From JAHHUA01 sp036635475 (lineage in GTDB: Bacteria > Bacillota > Clostridia > Oscillospirales > Ruminococcaceae), in NCBI GenBank assembly GCA_036635475.1, contig JAVWQH010000003.1:16138-80137 (forward strand): 64,000 nucleotides of DNA, written 5' to 3'. Both the position numbers and the translations under genes were made by a program. The notes under the pieces were generated by a model. The model made no database searches. It was not told where the DNA came from and saw only the letters and a program-made list of their open reading frames with translations. Positions 10,025 through 18,657 of this stretch are shown one piece after another. Position 1 is the first letter of the stretch, and the number at the start of each line of letters is the position of its first letter.

Positions 10025-10230
10025 ATCTTTCCTCCTTTGTATTTTAATTTTATATTTGTTTTATTAATCAGCTATATATAAATTATATTTGATTTAGTGA
10101 AATACTTTTAATGATTATTTTATAATTACAAAGTATATGCTCTTTTATATTTTAGCACAGTAAATCAATTGATTCAATAATAAAATAGATTTTCTGCTTA
10201 AATTTAACTATTTTATCCATAAATAAAAAT

Positions 10231-10272
10231 AGCTATCAAAAAACAAAGAAATTTGTAATATTGATAGCTAAT
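10231..10272 (-). terminator. Terminator after sigG
   Basis: Paired TAGCTATCAA / TTGATAGCTA arms with a smaller ACAAA/TTTGT pairing inside, and a T-rich tail on the minus strand. It lies directly after the sigG stop codon. Confidence 0.65.
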
Positions 10273-10275
10273 ATT

Positions 10276-11052
10276 TTATCCTTTTATTTTGCTTAATGCG
10301 TTTTTTTCCAACCTTGAAACTTGAGCTTGACTTATTCCGATTTCTTGTGCAACCTCCATTTGCGTTTTCCCTTTTAAAAACCTCAATGCTAATATTCTCT
10401 TATCTCGGTCATTTAGTGATTTTATTGTTTCTTTTATGCTCAGCTCACCAATCCAATCACTATCCGTATTTTTATCCCCAACTTGGTCCATTACATAAAT
10501 TGTATCGCCTTCGTCAGAAAAAATCGGTTCATATAATGAAATTGGATCTACTATAGCTTCCAATGCCAAAACCACATTTTTTTTAGGTAACTGCATTTCT
10601 TTTGCAATTTCTATTATAGTTGGTTCTCTGCCCAGTCGTCCTGTTAATTCCTCTTTTGTTTGCATTGCTTTGTATGCTAAATCTCTTGTAGATCTGCTCA
10701 CTCTTATGGCATTATTGTCCCTCAGATACCTCTTTATCTCCCCCAAAATCATAGGCACTCCATAAGTGGAAAATTTTACTTCCATATCAGGATTGAAGTT
10801 GTCTATTGCTTTTATCAGTCCAATACAGCCAACTTGGAATAAATCGTCAAGGTTTTCTCCTCTATTGGAAAATTTTTGAACAACCGAAAGTACTAATTTC
10901 AAATTTCCGCCAATCAGCTCATCTCTGGCACTTTTATCGCCTTCACGAACCCTTTTGAGTAACATAACTTTTTCTTTTTCTTTTAATACAATCAATTTCG
11001 AGGTGTTTATGCCACAAATTTCAACTTTGTTATAGTACAACTTTAACCACAT
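10276..11052 (-). CDS. sigG: RNA polymerase sporulation sigma factor SigG
   Basis: The late forespore sigma factor. The sequence contains the near-invariant YNKVEICG N-terminus, the region 2 core (DDLFQVGCIGLIKAIDNF), RYLRDNNAIRVSRS, and the region 4 helix-turn-helix TQMEVAQEIGISQAQVSRLE, all as in B. subtilis SigG. From the ATG used here it is 258 residues, matching the usual 255-260. A TTG at 11040 gives an even closer N-terminus (LYYNKVEICG); an upstream ATG at 11106 adds an unlikely hydrophobic stretch. None has a good ribosome site, so the start is uncertain. It is not next to sigE, as it would be in most spore formers. A sigma-F/G-like promoter lies upstream. Confidence 0.95.
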   Translation of the reverse strand: MWLKLYYNKVEICGINTSKLIVLKEKEKVMLLKRVREGDKSARDELIGGNLKLVLSVVQKFSNRGENLDDLFQVGCIGLIKAIDNFNPDMEVKFSTYGVPMILGEIKRYLRDNNAIRVSRSTRDLAYKAMQTKEELTGRLGREPTIIEIAKEMQLPKKNVVLALEAIVDPISLYEPIFSDEGDTIYVMDQVGDKNTDSDWIGELSIKETIKSLNDRDKRILALRFLKGKTQMEVAQEIGISQAQVSRLEKNALSKIKG

Positions 11053-11131
11053 CCCACACTTTTTAAGCAAAAATGAAATGTTAAAGAATAGTAACTTTAA
11101 AGGCATTTTTCGTTTTCATTTTTACTAATAA

Positions 11132-11161
11132 GAGTATGGGATTCAAATTGCCTTATCATAC
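11132..11161 (-). promoter_or_regulatory. Sigma-F/sigma-G-type promoter for sigG
   Basis: On the minus strand GTATG (-35) is followed after 18 bases by CATACTC (-10). The forespore consensus is GHATR-N18-CATNHTA, so only the last base of the -10 deviates. In B. subtilis the sigG gene is read by sigma-F and then by sigma-G itself, which fits. Confidence 0.6.
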
Positions 11162-11208
11162 AAAAAAATTTTGGGAAATAGTGGCTGGAATTTCATATAA
11201 ACGTAAAA

Positions 11209-11237
11209 AAAGGCTCTCTTAAAATTTGAGAGCCTTC
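11209..11237 (-). terminator. Terminator after the DUF4364 gene
   Basis: AAGGCTCTC and GAGAGCCTT form a 9-bp stem around a 9-base loop. On the minus strand the stem is followed by seven T residues, so it ends the DUF4364 transcript ahead of sigG. Confidence 0.8.
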
Positions 11238-11269
11238 AGGGGATTTTATTGTTTTGTACTTTTTATAAA

Positions 11270-11872
11270 TTAAATTTTCTTATTATCTTTTAATAATTTT
11301 TCAGCTAAAACTGAATAAACCGTATTAGTATCGTCTGTTAAAAGTGCAATAATGGCTTTGTAGGTTTGAACAGGATTATCATAAAATTGCTTTTTGATTA
11401 TATCGCAATACTTTAAATCAGGCGAAAACAATGTTATTTTCATTAAACTGCACTGATTATCGCTTACATTTAATGTAATATTGTATCCGTCTTTCACTTT
11501 TTCAATAGTAACTATATTATCTTTTTCCATTTGTTTGTATTTAATATATTTTTCAGCATTTTTTATTGCTTTGTCTTTAACAGCAGTTGGAATAGTCTTT
11601 TCAAAAATTTTAGCTGTTTCCTTGCCTAAATCAAGCAAAATATATTCGTTTCCATCAATTTGCTTAATATTACCCAGTTGCACTAGGTCAGAGATTGACT
11701 GACTACATTCAAAATAATTGACTATACCATCAGTTATTAATATTTTGTTCAAGTCCTCAAGACTTAATGGACGTTCGATTACACTCATAATATAGCATAT
11801 TATGATTTTAACTTCATAGTCATTAGTTAATCCTCCGGGTTCAACTCCGGCAACAAACGCATTATTACTCAT
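11270..11872 (-). CDS. DUF4364 family protein
   Basis: A soluble 200-residue protein that matches the DUF4364 family of Clostridia: an N-terminal winged-helix-like half (EVKIIICYIMSVIERPLSLEDLN, described here by its first residues EVKIIICYIM near 20-29) and a C-terminal alpha/beta half with KITLFSPD and the QAxxII-like TYKAIIALLT ending. The function is unknown; the N-terminal fold suggests DNA or protein binding, which is inference. GGAG precedes the ATG by suitable spacing. Its own terminator at 11209 separates it from sigG, so it is not part of a sporulation operon. Confidence 0.8.
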   Translation of the reverse strand: MSNNAFVAGVEPGGLTNDYEVKIIICYIMSVIERPLSLEDLNKILITDGIVNYFECSQSISDLVQLGNIKQIDGNEYILLDLGKETAKIFEKTIPTAVKDKAIKNAEKYIKYKQMEKDNIVTIEKVKDGYNITLNVSDNQCSLMKITLFSPDLKYCDIIKKQFYDNPVQTYKAIIALLTDDTNTVYSVLAEKLLKDNKKI

Positions 11873-12027
11873 AACTTCTCCTTAAAACCAATCATTTTTC
11901 TCTTTACTATATTGTACAACAAATTGTTAATTTTTTAAAGATAGAAAGTAAAAAAAGTGCATTTTTCTTGTTTATTATCATTATACCTGTTAAACTTATA
12001 ATATTATATTATATTGAGGTGCGAAAA

Positions 12028-12717
12028 TTGTCTGATAATAGCAAAAAAAAGAAACTTGCATTTGCATTACTAATTTTAATTTCTATTTGTGTCATTTCTA
12101 TTCTAATTTTATTTACTGTAAACAAGTTCGGTGGTGTTGATTTATTCGTTAAAAAAATTATGGAAATATCTCAAGAACACTTTTTACTTGGTCTGTTGTT
12201 TTTTATTTTATTACAAATCGCACAAATTCTTGTTTCAGTCATACCCGGCGAGCCCGTTGAAGTTATGGCTGGTATGCTTTATGGAACGTTTGGTGGGTCT
12301 TTTGTTTGTATGTTTGGAATTGTGCTTACAACAATTTTTATTTTTTATATAACTCGAAAATACGGGGTAAAACTTGTTAAAAAAATTCTTGGTGAGGATA
12401 ACCTTAGCAGTTACAAGCTGTTTAAGCAAACAACAAAACTTGAATATATTATATTTATAATATTCCTCATTCCCGGAACTCCAAAAGATGCTTTAATATA
12501 TTTGGCAGCATTAACCCCAATAAATATTCGCAGCTTTTTAATTATAACATCATTTGCTCGAATTCCATCAATAATTTCTTCAACTTTTGCCGGTGCAAAT
12601 ATTGGAAATGGTAATTATCTTGTGAGCATAATTGTTTTCGCCTTAACCACAATTATTGGATTACTTGGCATTTATCTCCACCCCAAAATTGTCAGCAAAC
12701 TTGAAAAAATGAAATAA
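12028..12717 (+). CDS. TVP38/TMEM64 (DedA-superfamily) membrane protein
   Basis: A 229-residue membrane protein with five or six hydrophobic segments and the VTT/SNARE-associated domain: the PGEPVEVMAG motif near residue 72 and the later FLIPGTPKDALIYLAALT stretch with the conserved PGTPKD. Relatives in the DedA superfamily act in membrane lipid movement and ion homeostasis; the role of this one is not known. I chose the TTG at 12028 because GAGGTG lies at the right distance; an in-frame TTG 60 bases upstream lacks a ribosome site and would add an implausible N-terminus. It ends convergently with the chemoreceptor gene at a shared terminator. Confidence 0.82.
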   Translation: MSDNSKKKKLAFALLILISICVISILILFTVNKFGGVDLFVKKIMEISQEHFLLGLLFFILLQIAQILVSVIPGEPVEVMAGMLYGTFGGSFVCMFGIVLTTIFIFYITRKYGVKLVKKILGEDNLSSYKLFKQTTKLEYIIFIIFLIPGTPKDALIYLAALTPINIRSFLIITSFARIPSIISSTFAGANIGNGNYLVSIIVFALTTIIGLLGIYLHPKIVSKLEKMK

Positions 12718-12752
12718 TAACCTTTAATTATAATTTCTATTTACTATAAAAC

Positions 12753-12788
12753 AAAAAAGTCTAATCACTAAAATGATTAGACTTTTTT
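12753..12788. terminator. Bidirectional terminator
   Basis: A perfect 15-bp stem (AAAAAAGTCTAATCA with its complement) around a 6-base loop, with T runs on both strands. It serves both the TVP38 gene from the left and the chemoreceptor gene from the right. Confidence 0.85.
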
Positions 12789-12797
12789 ATATTTCGT

Positions 12798-14693
12798 TTA
12801 GTATTTTGAATCAAAGTCAGAAGGTGAATTATCAACTTCAAATTTTATTTCTTCGTTTTCAACAGGCTCATCATTTTCTGTGATTTCGCCATCTTCAAAC
12901 TCAAAATTGTCTTCTGTATCTTCATCAAATCTTATTTCTTCCGAATTATTCGACAAATCTTCTTCATATACTATGTTATTTTGTTGATTTCTATTGAATT
13001 TGTTCTCATCTTGCAATGTAAATTGAGCCAACAACTCCTGCAATTTTCTTGCTTGCTCTGACAACTGCTCGCTTGCTGCTGCACTTTCCTCAGCTGTAGC
13101 TGAGTTCGTTTGAACGACTGCAGAAACTTGGTCTATTCCTTGATTAACTTGCAACACAGCATCAGCTTGTTCCCTTGATGCAGCAGAAATTTGATTAATA
13201 TGTTCATTAACCATATTTGCTTTTTCAACTACAATTGACATTGATGTCGCTGTTTTATCAGCTATATTTGTACCTTTTTTAATTGCTAAAACTGCACCCT
13301 CAATAAGAGCTGTTGTGTTTTTAGCAGCTTCTGCTGATTTTTGAGCCAGATTACGCACTTCATCAGCAACAACGGCAAAACCTTTTCCGGCACTTCCGGC
13401 TCTTGCAGCCTCAACTGCGGCATTAAGTGCAAGGATATTTGTTTGGAAAGCAATGTTATCAATTGTCTTGATAATTTCGCCGATTTTAAGTGAAGTTTTG
13501 GATATATCATTCATAGCAACAAGCATTTGCTGCATATTTTGATTACTTTCAGAAACACCATTCACTGTATCTTTAGCTAATTCATCTGCATCGCCGGCAC
13601 TATTTGCATTGTTTTTAATTTGTTGAGAAATTTCACTGATAGTTGCAGAAAGTTCCTCAATTGATGCTGCTTGTTCTGTTGCACCTTGAGAAAGTGCTTG
13701 TGAACCTGCTGCAACTTGTTCTGAACCTGAATTAACTTGTTCAGATGTTGTTTTAATTTCAGACAATACTCTTGCCAATTGATTATTAATCCTCTTAATT
13801 GAATTTAAAATAGGTCTAAAATCGCCGATATAGCTCTTTTCTGCTTTTGAACTACTATCGAAATTTCCATCAGCCATTTCTTTCAACAAATATGTTAAGT
13901 CAGCAATAATATTTCTGACTGTTTTAAATGTTGTATTCAATTTATCAGATAAAATACCAATTTCATCGTCAGATTTATAAAGTATTTCTACATTACAATT
14001 TCCAGCTGCCAATTGTATTGCTGCGTCTTGTACTTCACTCAGCGGTTTAGCTATAATTTTAACCAAAAGTTTGGTGAAAATAACAGCAAACGTTATCGCA
14101 GCCAATGATATAACAATCAAAACGATTATAGCAATCATACTCAATAATGAAGAGTTATTGTACGCACTTGTTGCATTAGCTTCAAATTGTTGTGCAATTA
14201 CATCAAAATCAGCAATGATTAAATCAACAGTTGGCTTATATGAATCTTTATATACGTCCAAGGCTTCAGTATTTTTTCTCTTTGCAAATAAATCCTCAAT
14301 TGCAAGATGATACTCAAAAAGCAATCTCATATGCTGATTTGCATCTGACATAATATTAGCTGAATTCTTAACATTACTATTTAAAAAATCAAAGTTTTTT
14401 TGTATGTTTTCTTTAGCTAAATTGGCATCATCAATAGAATTTTGAATCGTTATTGGGTCATAAGTTGATGTTGCAAATAAAAACTCACGAGCGGCGCTAT
14501 TTATATCTTTGCGAATTTCAAGTTGAGCAACCATATTTTTATATGGTGATTTGTAAAAATTATTGAGGTTTGAATTGATAAAACTTACTGCCATTCCTCC
14601 GACAATAACTGCTACTAGGAATATTGAAGAAACAATGCTCAATACAACAACAAGTTTCTTCCCTACTGATACATTTTTTAACATTTTGCCCAT
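12798..14693 (-). CDS. Methyl-accepting chemotaxis protein
   Basis: A transmembrane chemoreceptor of 631 residues. It has a short cytoplasmic N-terminus, membrane segment 1 (about 13-36), a periplasmic-side helical bundle of roughly 150 residues resembling four-helix-bundle sensors, membrane segment 2 (about 187-210), a HAMP linker (about 212-265), and a signalling domain with the hairpin tip EAARAGSAGKGFAVVADEVR. The last 65 residues form a very acidic tail rich in Glu, Asp and Asn, with no NWETF-type CheR/CheB docking peptide. No chemotaxis kinase or flagellar gene lies in the window. The ATG at 14693 is chosen over one 39 bases upstream because AGGAG stands seven bases before it. Confidence 0.92.
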   Translation of the reverse strand: MGKMLKNVSVGKKLVVVLSIVSSIFLVAVIVGGMAVSFINSNLNNFYKSPYKNMVAQLEIRKDINSAAREFLFATSTYDPITIQNSIDDANLAKENIQKNFDFLNSNVKNSANIMSDANQHMRLLFEYHLAIEDLFAKRKNTEALDVYKDSYKPTVDLIIADFDVIAQQFEANATSAYNNSSLLSMIAIIVLIVISLAAITFAVIFTKLLVKIIAKPLSEVQDAAIQLAAGNCNVEILYKSDDEIGILSDKLNTTFKTVRNIIADLTYLLKEMADGNFDSSSKAEKSYIGDFRPILNSIKRINNQLARVLSEIKTTSEQVNSGSEQVAAGSQALSQGATEQAASIEELSATISEISQQIKNNANSAGDADELAKDTVNGVSESNQNMQQMLVAMNDISKTSLKIGEIIKTIDNIAFQTNILALNAAVEAARAGSAGKGFAVVADEVRNLAQKSAEAAKNTTALIEGAVLAIKKGTNIADKTATSMSIVVEKANMVNEHINQISAASREQADAVLQVNQGIDQVSAVVQTNSATAEESAAASEQLSEQARKLQELLAQFTLQDENKFNRNQQNNIVYEEDLSNNSEEIRFDEDTEDNFEFEDGEITENDEPVENEEIKFEVDNSPSDFDSKY

Positions 14694-14880
14694 ATTATTT
14701 CTCCTATCATTGTTATACTTAGCATAAAACACTATACTGATTTTATCACTATAATCATCAGATTACAAGAAATTTATAGAGAATTTGTATATCTTTAGTA
14801 TTTGTGTCTATTAATCATATAGTATTTTTGTTATTTTGACATATTTACTATGGCTTTTGATAAAATAATTATTAAAATTT

Positions 14881-16236
14881 TTATTCGCATAATCTGTTTT
14901 CAAGGTGCTTATCAAATATTTTGAGGAAAACTATCACACTCAGCACTGAACTGATTAAATCTGCAATCGGCTGTGCGAAAAAAGCATATTTTGCCACAAA
15001 AAATACGGGCAAAATGAAAACAGAAATCAAATATATACTTTTTCTGAACATTGACAAAAATAATGCTGTCTTAATTCGTCCAAGTGCAGTTAGTGCATCA
15101 ACAAAAATATATTGGAATGTTAAAGGAATAATTGCAAGTGTGAAAACCTTAATTCCCCATGTTGCCAGTTTAACGGTTTCTACATTATTTGTAAAAAGTC
15201 TTACAAAATATACAGGAAATACTTGAGAGATAATGAACATTGATGTGGTCAAAGCAAGTGCTAAATATGCAATGTATTTTTCTGACTGCTTCACTCTTTC
15301 AATATTTTTAGCGCCATAATTATAACTTATTATCGGTTGTGTGCCGCCCGAAATTCCAATCAATGGTCCTGTTATCAACAAGAAATAACTTTGAAGTATG
15401 GTTGCTGCTGAGATAAGCACATCTCCTTGACTGCCACCATATTTTTGCAAAACACTATTCATTGCAATGATTATAACGCTATCCGTTGCGATAATTATAA
15501 ATGGTGATAAGCCTATGGAAAGAATTTTTTTGATAATGGAAAATTTATAATTTGCAAAGGTAATTTTAATGGGTACACGTTTTCCAAACAAGAAAATTAA
15601 TGCACAAATACAAGATATAAACTGTGATATAACCGTTGCCCATGCTGCACCTGCAACACCCAACTTAAATACAAAAATGAAAACTGCATCAAGGATAATA
15701 TTGGATATTGCTCCCACAAAAACAGTCATCATTCCTATCAACGCAAAGCCTTGACAGGTTATAAAATAGTTAAGTCCAATTGCCAACAGTGCAAAAAAAG
15801 TTCCGATTGTGTAAATGGTTAAATATGTATTGGCATATTCATAAGTAAGCGGACTTCCGCCAAACCAGTTAATCATATATCTTTTTGTCAAAAGGAAAAA
15901 TGCTGTTAAAACAGTTGAAAAAATAACAAGCATAAGAAAACTGTTAGATAAAATATCTTTTGCATCTTCTTTTTTTCCTTCGCCCATTTTCATCGCCATC
16001 ATAATAGAACCGCCTATACCAACAAGTGTTCCAAAGGATGAAAGCAGTGTCACAATCGGTCCACAAACTCCAACCCCAGCCAATGCTAAATTGCCTATAA
16101 TTGGAATATGCCCAATAAACATTCTATCAATAATACCATATAATACATTGACTAATTGTGATAACATTGATGGAATTGCCAACCTTAAAACCAGTGAACT
16201 TACTTTATCGTTTCCCAAATCATTTGCGTGCTTCAT
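14881..16236 (-). CDS. MATE family efflux transporter
   Basis: A 451-residue membrane protein with about 12 predicted segments in two six-helix halves, as in the MATE (MatE) family. It begins with the typical cytoplasmic DKVSSLVLRLAIPSMLSQLV-type stretch (DKVSSL...PSMLSQL) and has the repeated GxxGG.Q/P.ISYNYGAKN motif of the second half (GGTQPIISYNYGAKN). Such pumps export cationic drugs or metabolites with Na+ or H+; the substrate is not predictable. It lies between sigE and the chemoreceptor, separating sigE from sigG. The ribosome site is weak. Confidence 0.9.
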   Translation of the reverse strand: MKHANDLGNDKVSSLVLRLAIPSMLSQLVNVLYGIIDRMFIGHIPIIGNLALAGVGVCGPIVTLLSSFGTLVGIGGSIMMAMKMGEGKKEDAKDILSNSFLMLVIFSTVLTAFFLLTKRYMINWFGGSPLTYEYANTYLTIYTIGTFFALLAIGLNYFITCQGFALIGMMTVFVGAISNIILDAVFIFVFKLGVAGAAWATVISQFISCICALIFLFGKRVPIKITFANYKFSIIKKILSIGLSPFIIIATDSVIIIAMNSVLQKYGGSQGDVLISAATILQSYFLLITGPLIGISGGTQPIISYNYGAKNIERVKQSEKYIAYLALALTTSMFIISQVFPVYFVRLFTNNVETVKLATWGIKVFTLAIIPLTFQYIFVDALTALGRIKTALFLSMFRKSIYLISVFILPVFFVAKYAFFAQPIADLISSVLSVIVFLKIFDKHLENRLCE

Positions 16237-16392
16237 TTTTTAACTCAATGCAGATTTTTGCATATTGCTTTCTTTTTATTTGTCACAATATTGATTATAC
16301 TATTTAATTTAAGAAAAATCTATACATAAGATACACAATATGCCGTATTATTATTCATATCTCTTTATAATTATTTACTATTAACTACTGGT

Positions 16393-17127
16393 TTAGCACA
16401 TTTTACTAAGCTCTCGTTTTAATCTTGAAACAATTCTCTTTTCAAGCCTTGAAATATAGGACTGAGAAATTCCGATTATATCCGCAACCTCTTTTTGTGT
16501 ATGCTCATTTCCATCAAGAAATCCAAATCTCAACTGCATAATAAGTTTTTCTCTATAAGATAATTTTTCAATTGCGTCCATTAAAAGATTTTTTTCCACA
16601 TCTCTTTCAATGGGTTCGTTAATCGCATCGGCATCAGAACCCAAAACGTCGGATAATAACAGCTCATTTCCGTCCCAATCAACATTGAGTGGCTCATCTA
16701 TTGAAACCTCATTTTTAAGCTGCTGTGTCTTTCTCAGATACATCAAAATCTCATTTTCAATACATCTTGAGGCGTATGTTGCCAATTTTATGTTTTTTGA
16801 TGGTCTAAACGTGTTGACAGCTTTAATCAAGCCGATTGTTCCAATGGAAATCAAATCTTCAATCTCAATTCCTGTGGATTCAAATTTTTTTGCAATATAT
16901 ACAACTAATCGCAAATTATGTACAATCAAGGTTTGTTTTGCCTCTTCATCATTTTCCTCCAGTTTTAGAAATGCAATTGCCTCATCTTTTTTTGAAAGAG
17001 GAGGTGGCAAAATTTCAGAACCATTTATATAATAAAGGCATTTTTTAAGCAAAATATTTTGCTTTCCCCCATATAAAAACTTCATTAATTTTGAATAAAT
17101 CACCTGTATTTTTTCTCTAAATCTCAT
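16393..17127 (-). CDS. sigE: RNA polymerase sporulation sigma factor SigE (pro-sigma-E)
   Basis: The early mother-cell sigma factor, made as an inactive precursor. The N-terminal pro-sequence of about 30 residues (MRFREKIQVIY...) leads into LYYINGSEILPPPLSK, which matches the site where SpoIIGA cleaves B. subtilis pro-sigma-E (VYYIGGSE). The remaining sequence has regions 2.1-2.4 (LISIGTIGLIKAVNTF, KLATYASRCIENEILM) and region 4 with TQKEVADIIGISQSYISRLE. The length of 244 is close to the family's 239. GAGGG stands nine bases before the ATG. It follows spoIIGA by 16 bp, so the pair is one operon; sigG, which usually comes next, is over 5 kb away. Confidence 0.96.
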   Translation of the reverse strand: MRFREKIQVIYSKLMKFLYGGKQNILLKKCLYYINGSEILPPPLSKKDEAIAFLKLEENDEEAKQTLIVHNLRLVVYIAKKFESTGIEIEDLISIGTIGLIKAVNTFRPSKNIKLATYASRCIENEILMYLRKTQQLKNEVSIDEPLNVDWDGNELLLSDVLGSDADAINEPIERDVEKNLLMDAIEKLSYREKLIMQLRFGFLDGNEHTQKEVADIIGISQSYISRLEKRIVSRLKRELSKMC

Positions 17128-17143
17128 TGCAATCAGCCCTCTC

Positions 17144-18049
17144 TCAAATATTTTTATAATTTATGTATGTTTGACTTAATTTTTCCTTTTCCTCCAAAAA
17201 CAAATCTGCGGGTAAAATAATATTAAAATCATTCCCCTTAAAATCGCTCTGTGTCAATCCAATAAATATTTCATCTACAATATATTTTTTATTATCCCGT
17301 TTCAAAACTAATTCATCGGGCATAAATCCAATCATAATACCGCTGGACTGCAACACATTATATGGTATAATCCTAAACCCAATGGGGCAATTATATTTGT
17401 TTTTTTCATCTGTTATTTTTTGATATTCTTCATCTGTCAAAAGCGGCTTTATCAAATTATAGCTGCAAACTGCAACAGGAATATCAGTAAATGGCTCTTT
17501 TAATCTATTTCCTGTGTCAATAAATCCATCTAAAATAATTGTTTTTTCGTTTCTTGTAATATGAACTTTATAGTAAATTTTATTGGGTTCTTTGTTTGAG
17601 AAAGCACGTTTAAGCAATGTCAAAATAAAATAACAAAATATTGTAAGTAAAAATAAAACTGTTGGATTAATATTAAAATATACAATTCCATTGTAGTAAT
17701 TCATATTTTGAATTGGAACGAATATCCATATGCCAAGCATTGCCCCGCTAAAAATCATACTAACCGCAAACAGGCTAAATGTATTGATTATGTAATTTTT
17801 AAAGCTGCGAAATGGATAAGAAATCATAATTATCAAAAATGGAAAACTAACTCTCACCAACCAAAGTAATATAAGATTACTGTTGTCAATAAAAATTGCC
17901 AGTGATGCTAATGCACCCACAATCGCTCCCATTATAATTCTAAATCGGCTGATATTTAAACTCATAAGTCTTCCAACGCCCAATATTAAAAAATAATTTA
18001 CAACAAAATTCACTATCAACAAAACATCAACATATATTGTGTTATTCAT
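17144..18049 (-). CDS. spoIIGA: Sigma-E processing peptidase SpoIIGA
   Basis: A membrane aspartic protease that activates pro-sigma-E in the mother cell after signalling from the forespore protein SpoIIR. The N-terminal half (about residues 1-150) has five hydrophobic segments starting with NNTIYVDVLLIVNFVVNYF-like sequence; the C-terminal half is cytoplasmic and carries the catalytic DTG in GFIDTGNRL, followed by a DIPVAV stretch. The ATG at 18049 (301 residues) is preferred over a TTG four codons upstream, which would abut the AAGG site. A near-match to a Spo0A box (TTTGTCGTATT, core 18193-18199) lies about 145 bp upstream, weak support for Spo0A control as in B. subtilis. Confidence 0.93.
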   Translation of the reverse strand: MNNTIYVDVLLIVNFVVNYFLILGVGRLMSLNISRFRIIMGAIVGALASLAIFIDNSNLILLWLVRVSFPFLIIMISYPFRSFKNYIINTFSLFAVSMIFSGAMLGIWIFVPIQNMNYYNGIVYFNINPTVLFLLTIFCYFILTLLKRAFSNKEPNKIYYKVHITRNEKTIILDGFIDTGNRLKEPFTDIPVAVCSYNLIKPLLTDEEYQKITDEKNKYNCPIGFRIIPYNVLQSSGIMIGFMPDELVLKRDNKKYIVDEIFIGLTQSDFKGNDFNIILPADLFLEEKEKLSQTYINYKNI

Positions 18050-18217
18050 TAAATTTCCCAACCTTCTATCTTTTCTGATAACGCAAAATTATACTTCACT
18101 GTATATTTTAATAAATCTTATTGTTTTTATAGTGTCCTTGTTAGATTATTTCAATATAATAGTTATTATATATCTTTTGCTTGGCATATTTTTGTCGTAT
18201 TGAGTAGAACGGAAAAA

Positions 18218-18244
18218 ACATTTTTAATCCAATAGCATATAATA
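18218..18244 (+). promoter_or_regulatory. Sigma-K-like promoter for the cysteine-rich gene
   Basis: An AC at 18218-18219 and CATATAATA at 18236-18244 are separated by 16 bases, which fits the sigma-K pattern AC-N16/17-CATANNNTA exactly. The -10 is also one base from the sigma-E form. The expected transcript would have a leader of roughly 60 bases before the ATG at 18310. Short, degenerate motif in AT-rich DNA, so chance is possible. Confidence 0.45.
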
Positions 18245-18309
18245 TATTACGCACAAACATTTGTATATTATCCTGTAACAAATAAATTTTTAGGAAAGGG
18301 GAATTATTT

Positions 18310-18570
18310 ATGAGTTGCAATACAAATAGATGTAATTGCAATAAACATTGTACTATATCGCCGGAAAGTGGTTGCAATAATTCTTGTTGTGAATGTCAAG
18401 GAATTGTCATTCCAACCCCACTTGAACCATCATTCGTTATCCCAACGGAAGATTGCTGCGATGAAAACGGTATTTGCAAAGAATATCCTACAAGTTGTAG
18501 AAATGTGTTTTGGCCTTCTTTTTCTCACCCTAGATGGTTATGCTGTGACGATTTATATTGCTCAAGATAA
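18310..18570 (+). CDS. Small cysteine-rich protein, possible spore coat component
   Basis: An 86-residue protein I do not recognise. It has 15 cysteines arranged as CNC, CC-E-C, two CC pairs and singles, a Pro-rich middle (IVIPTPLEPSFVIP), and no signal peptide or membrane segment. An AGGAAAGGGG ribosome site precedes the ATG, so it is very likely translated. The sigma-K-like promoter upstream and the neighbouring spoIIGA-sigE operon suggest a late mother-cell product such as a disulfide-linked coat or crust protein, by analogy with cysteine-rich CotXYZ/CgeA proteins; this is inference. A metal-binding role is the main alternative. It shares a downstream hairpin with apbE. Confidence 0.7.
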   Translation: MSCNTNRCNCNKHCTISPESGCNNSCCECQGIVIPTPLEPSFVIPTEDCCDENGICKEYPTSCRNVFWPSFSHPRWLCCDDLYCSR

Positions 18571-18597
18571 AAGTTCCAAACATATTGCAACAAAAAA

Positions 18598-18632
18598 CAG
18601 CCACGAGAAAGTAAAAATCTTTTTCGTGGCTG
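18598..18632. terminator. Terminator between convergent cysteine-rich gene and apbE
   Basis: CAGCCACGAGAAAG pairs with CTTTTTCGTGGCTG (one G-T pair). The minus-strand side has a run of six T residues, so it clearly serves apbE; the plus-strand tail is weaker. Confidence 0.75.
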
Positions 18633-18657
18633 CCTTATTATTAAAATTGAAAATATC

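Noticed and set aside
18141..18377. Minus-strand ORF upstream of spoIIGA
   Set aside because: It overlaps the cysteine-rich gene and its promoter, and has no ribosome site or recognisable sequence.
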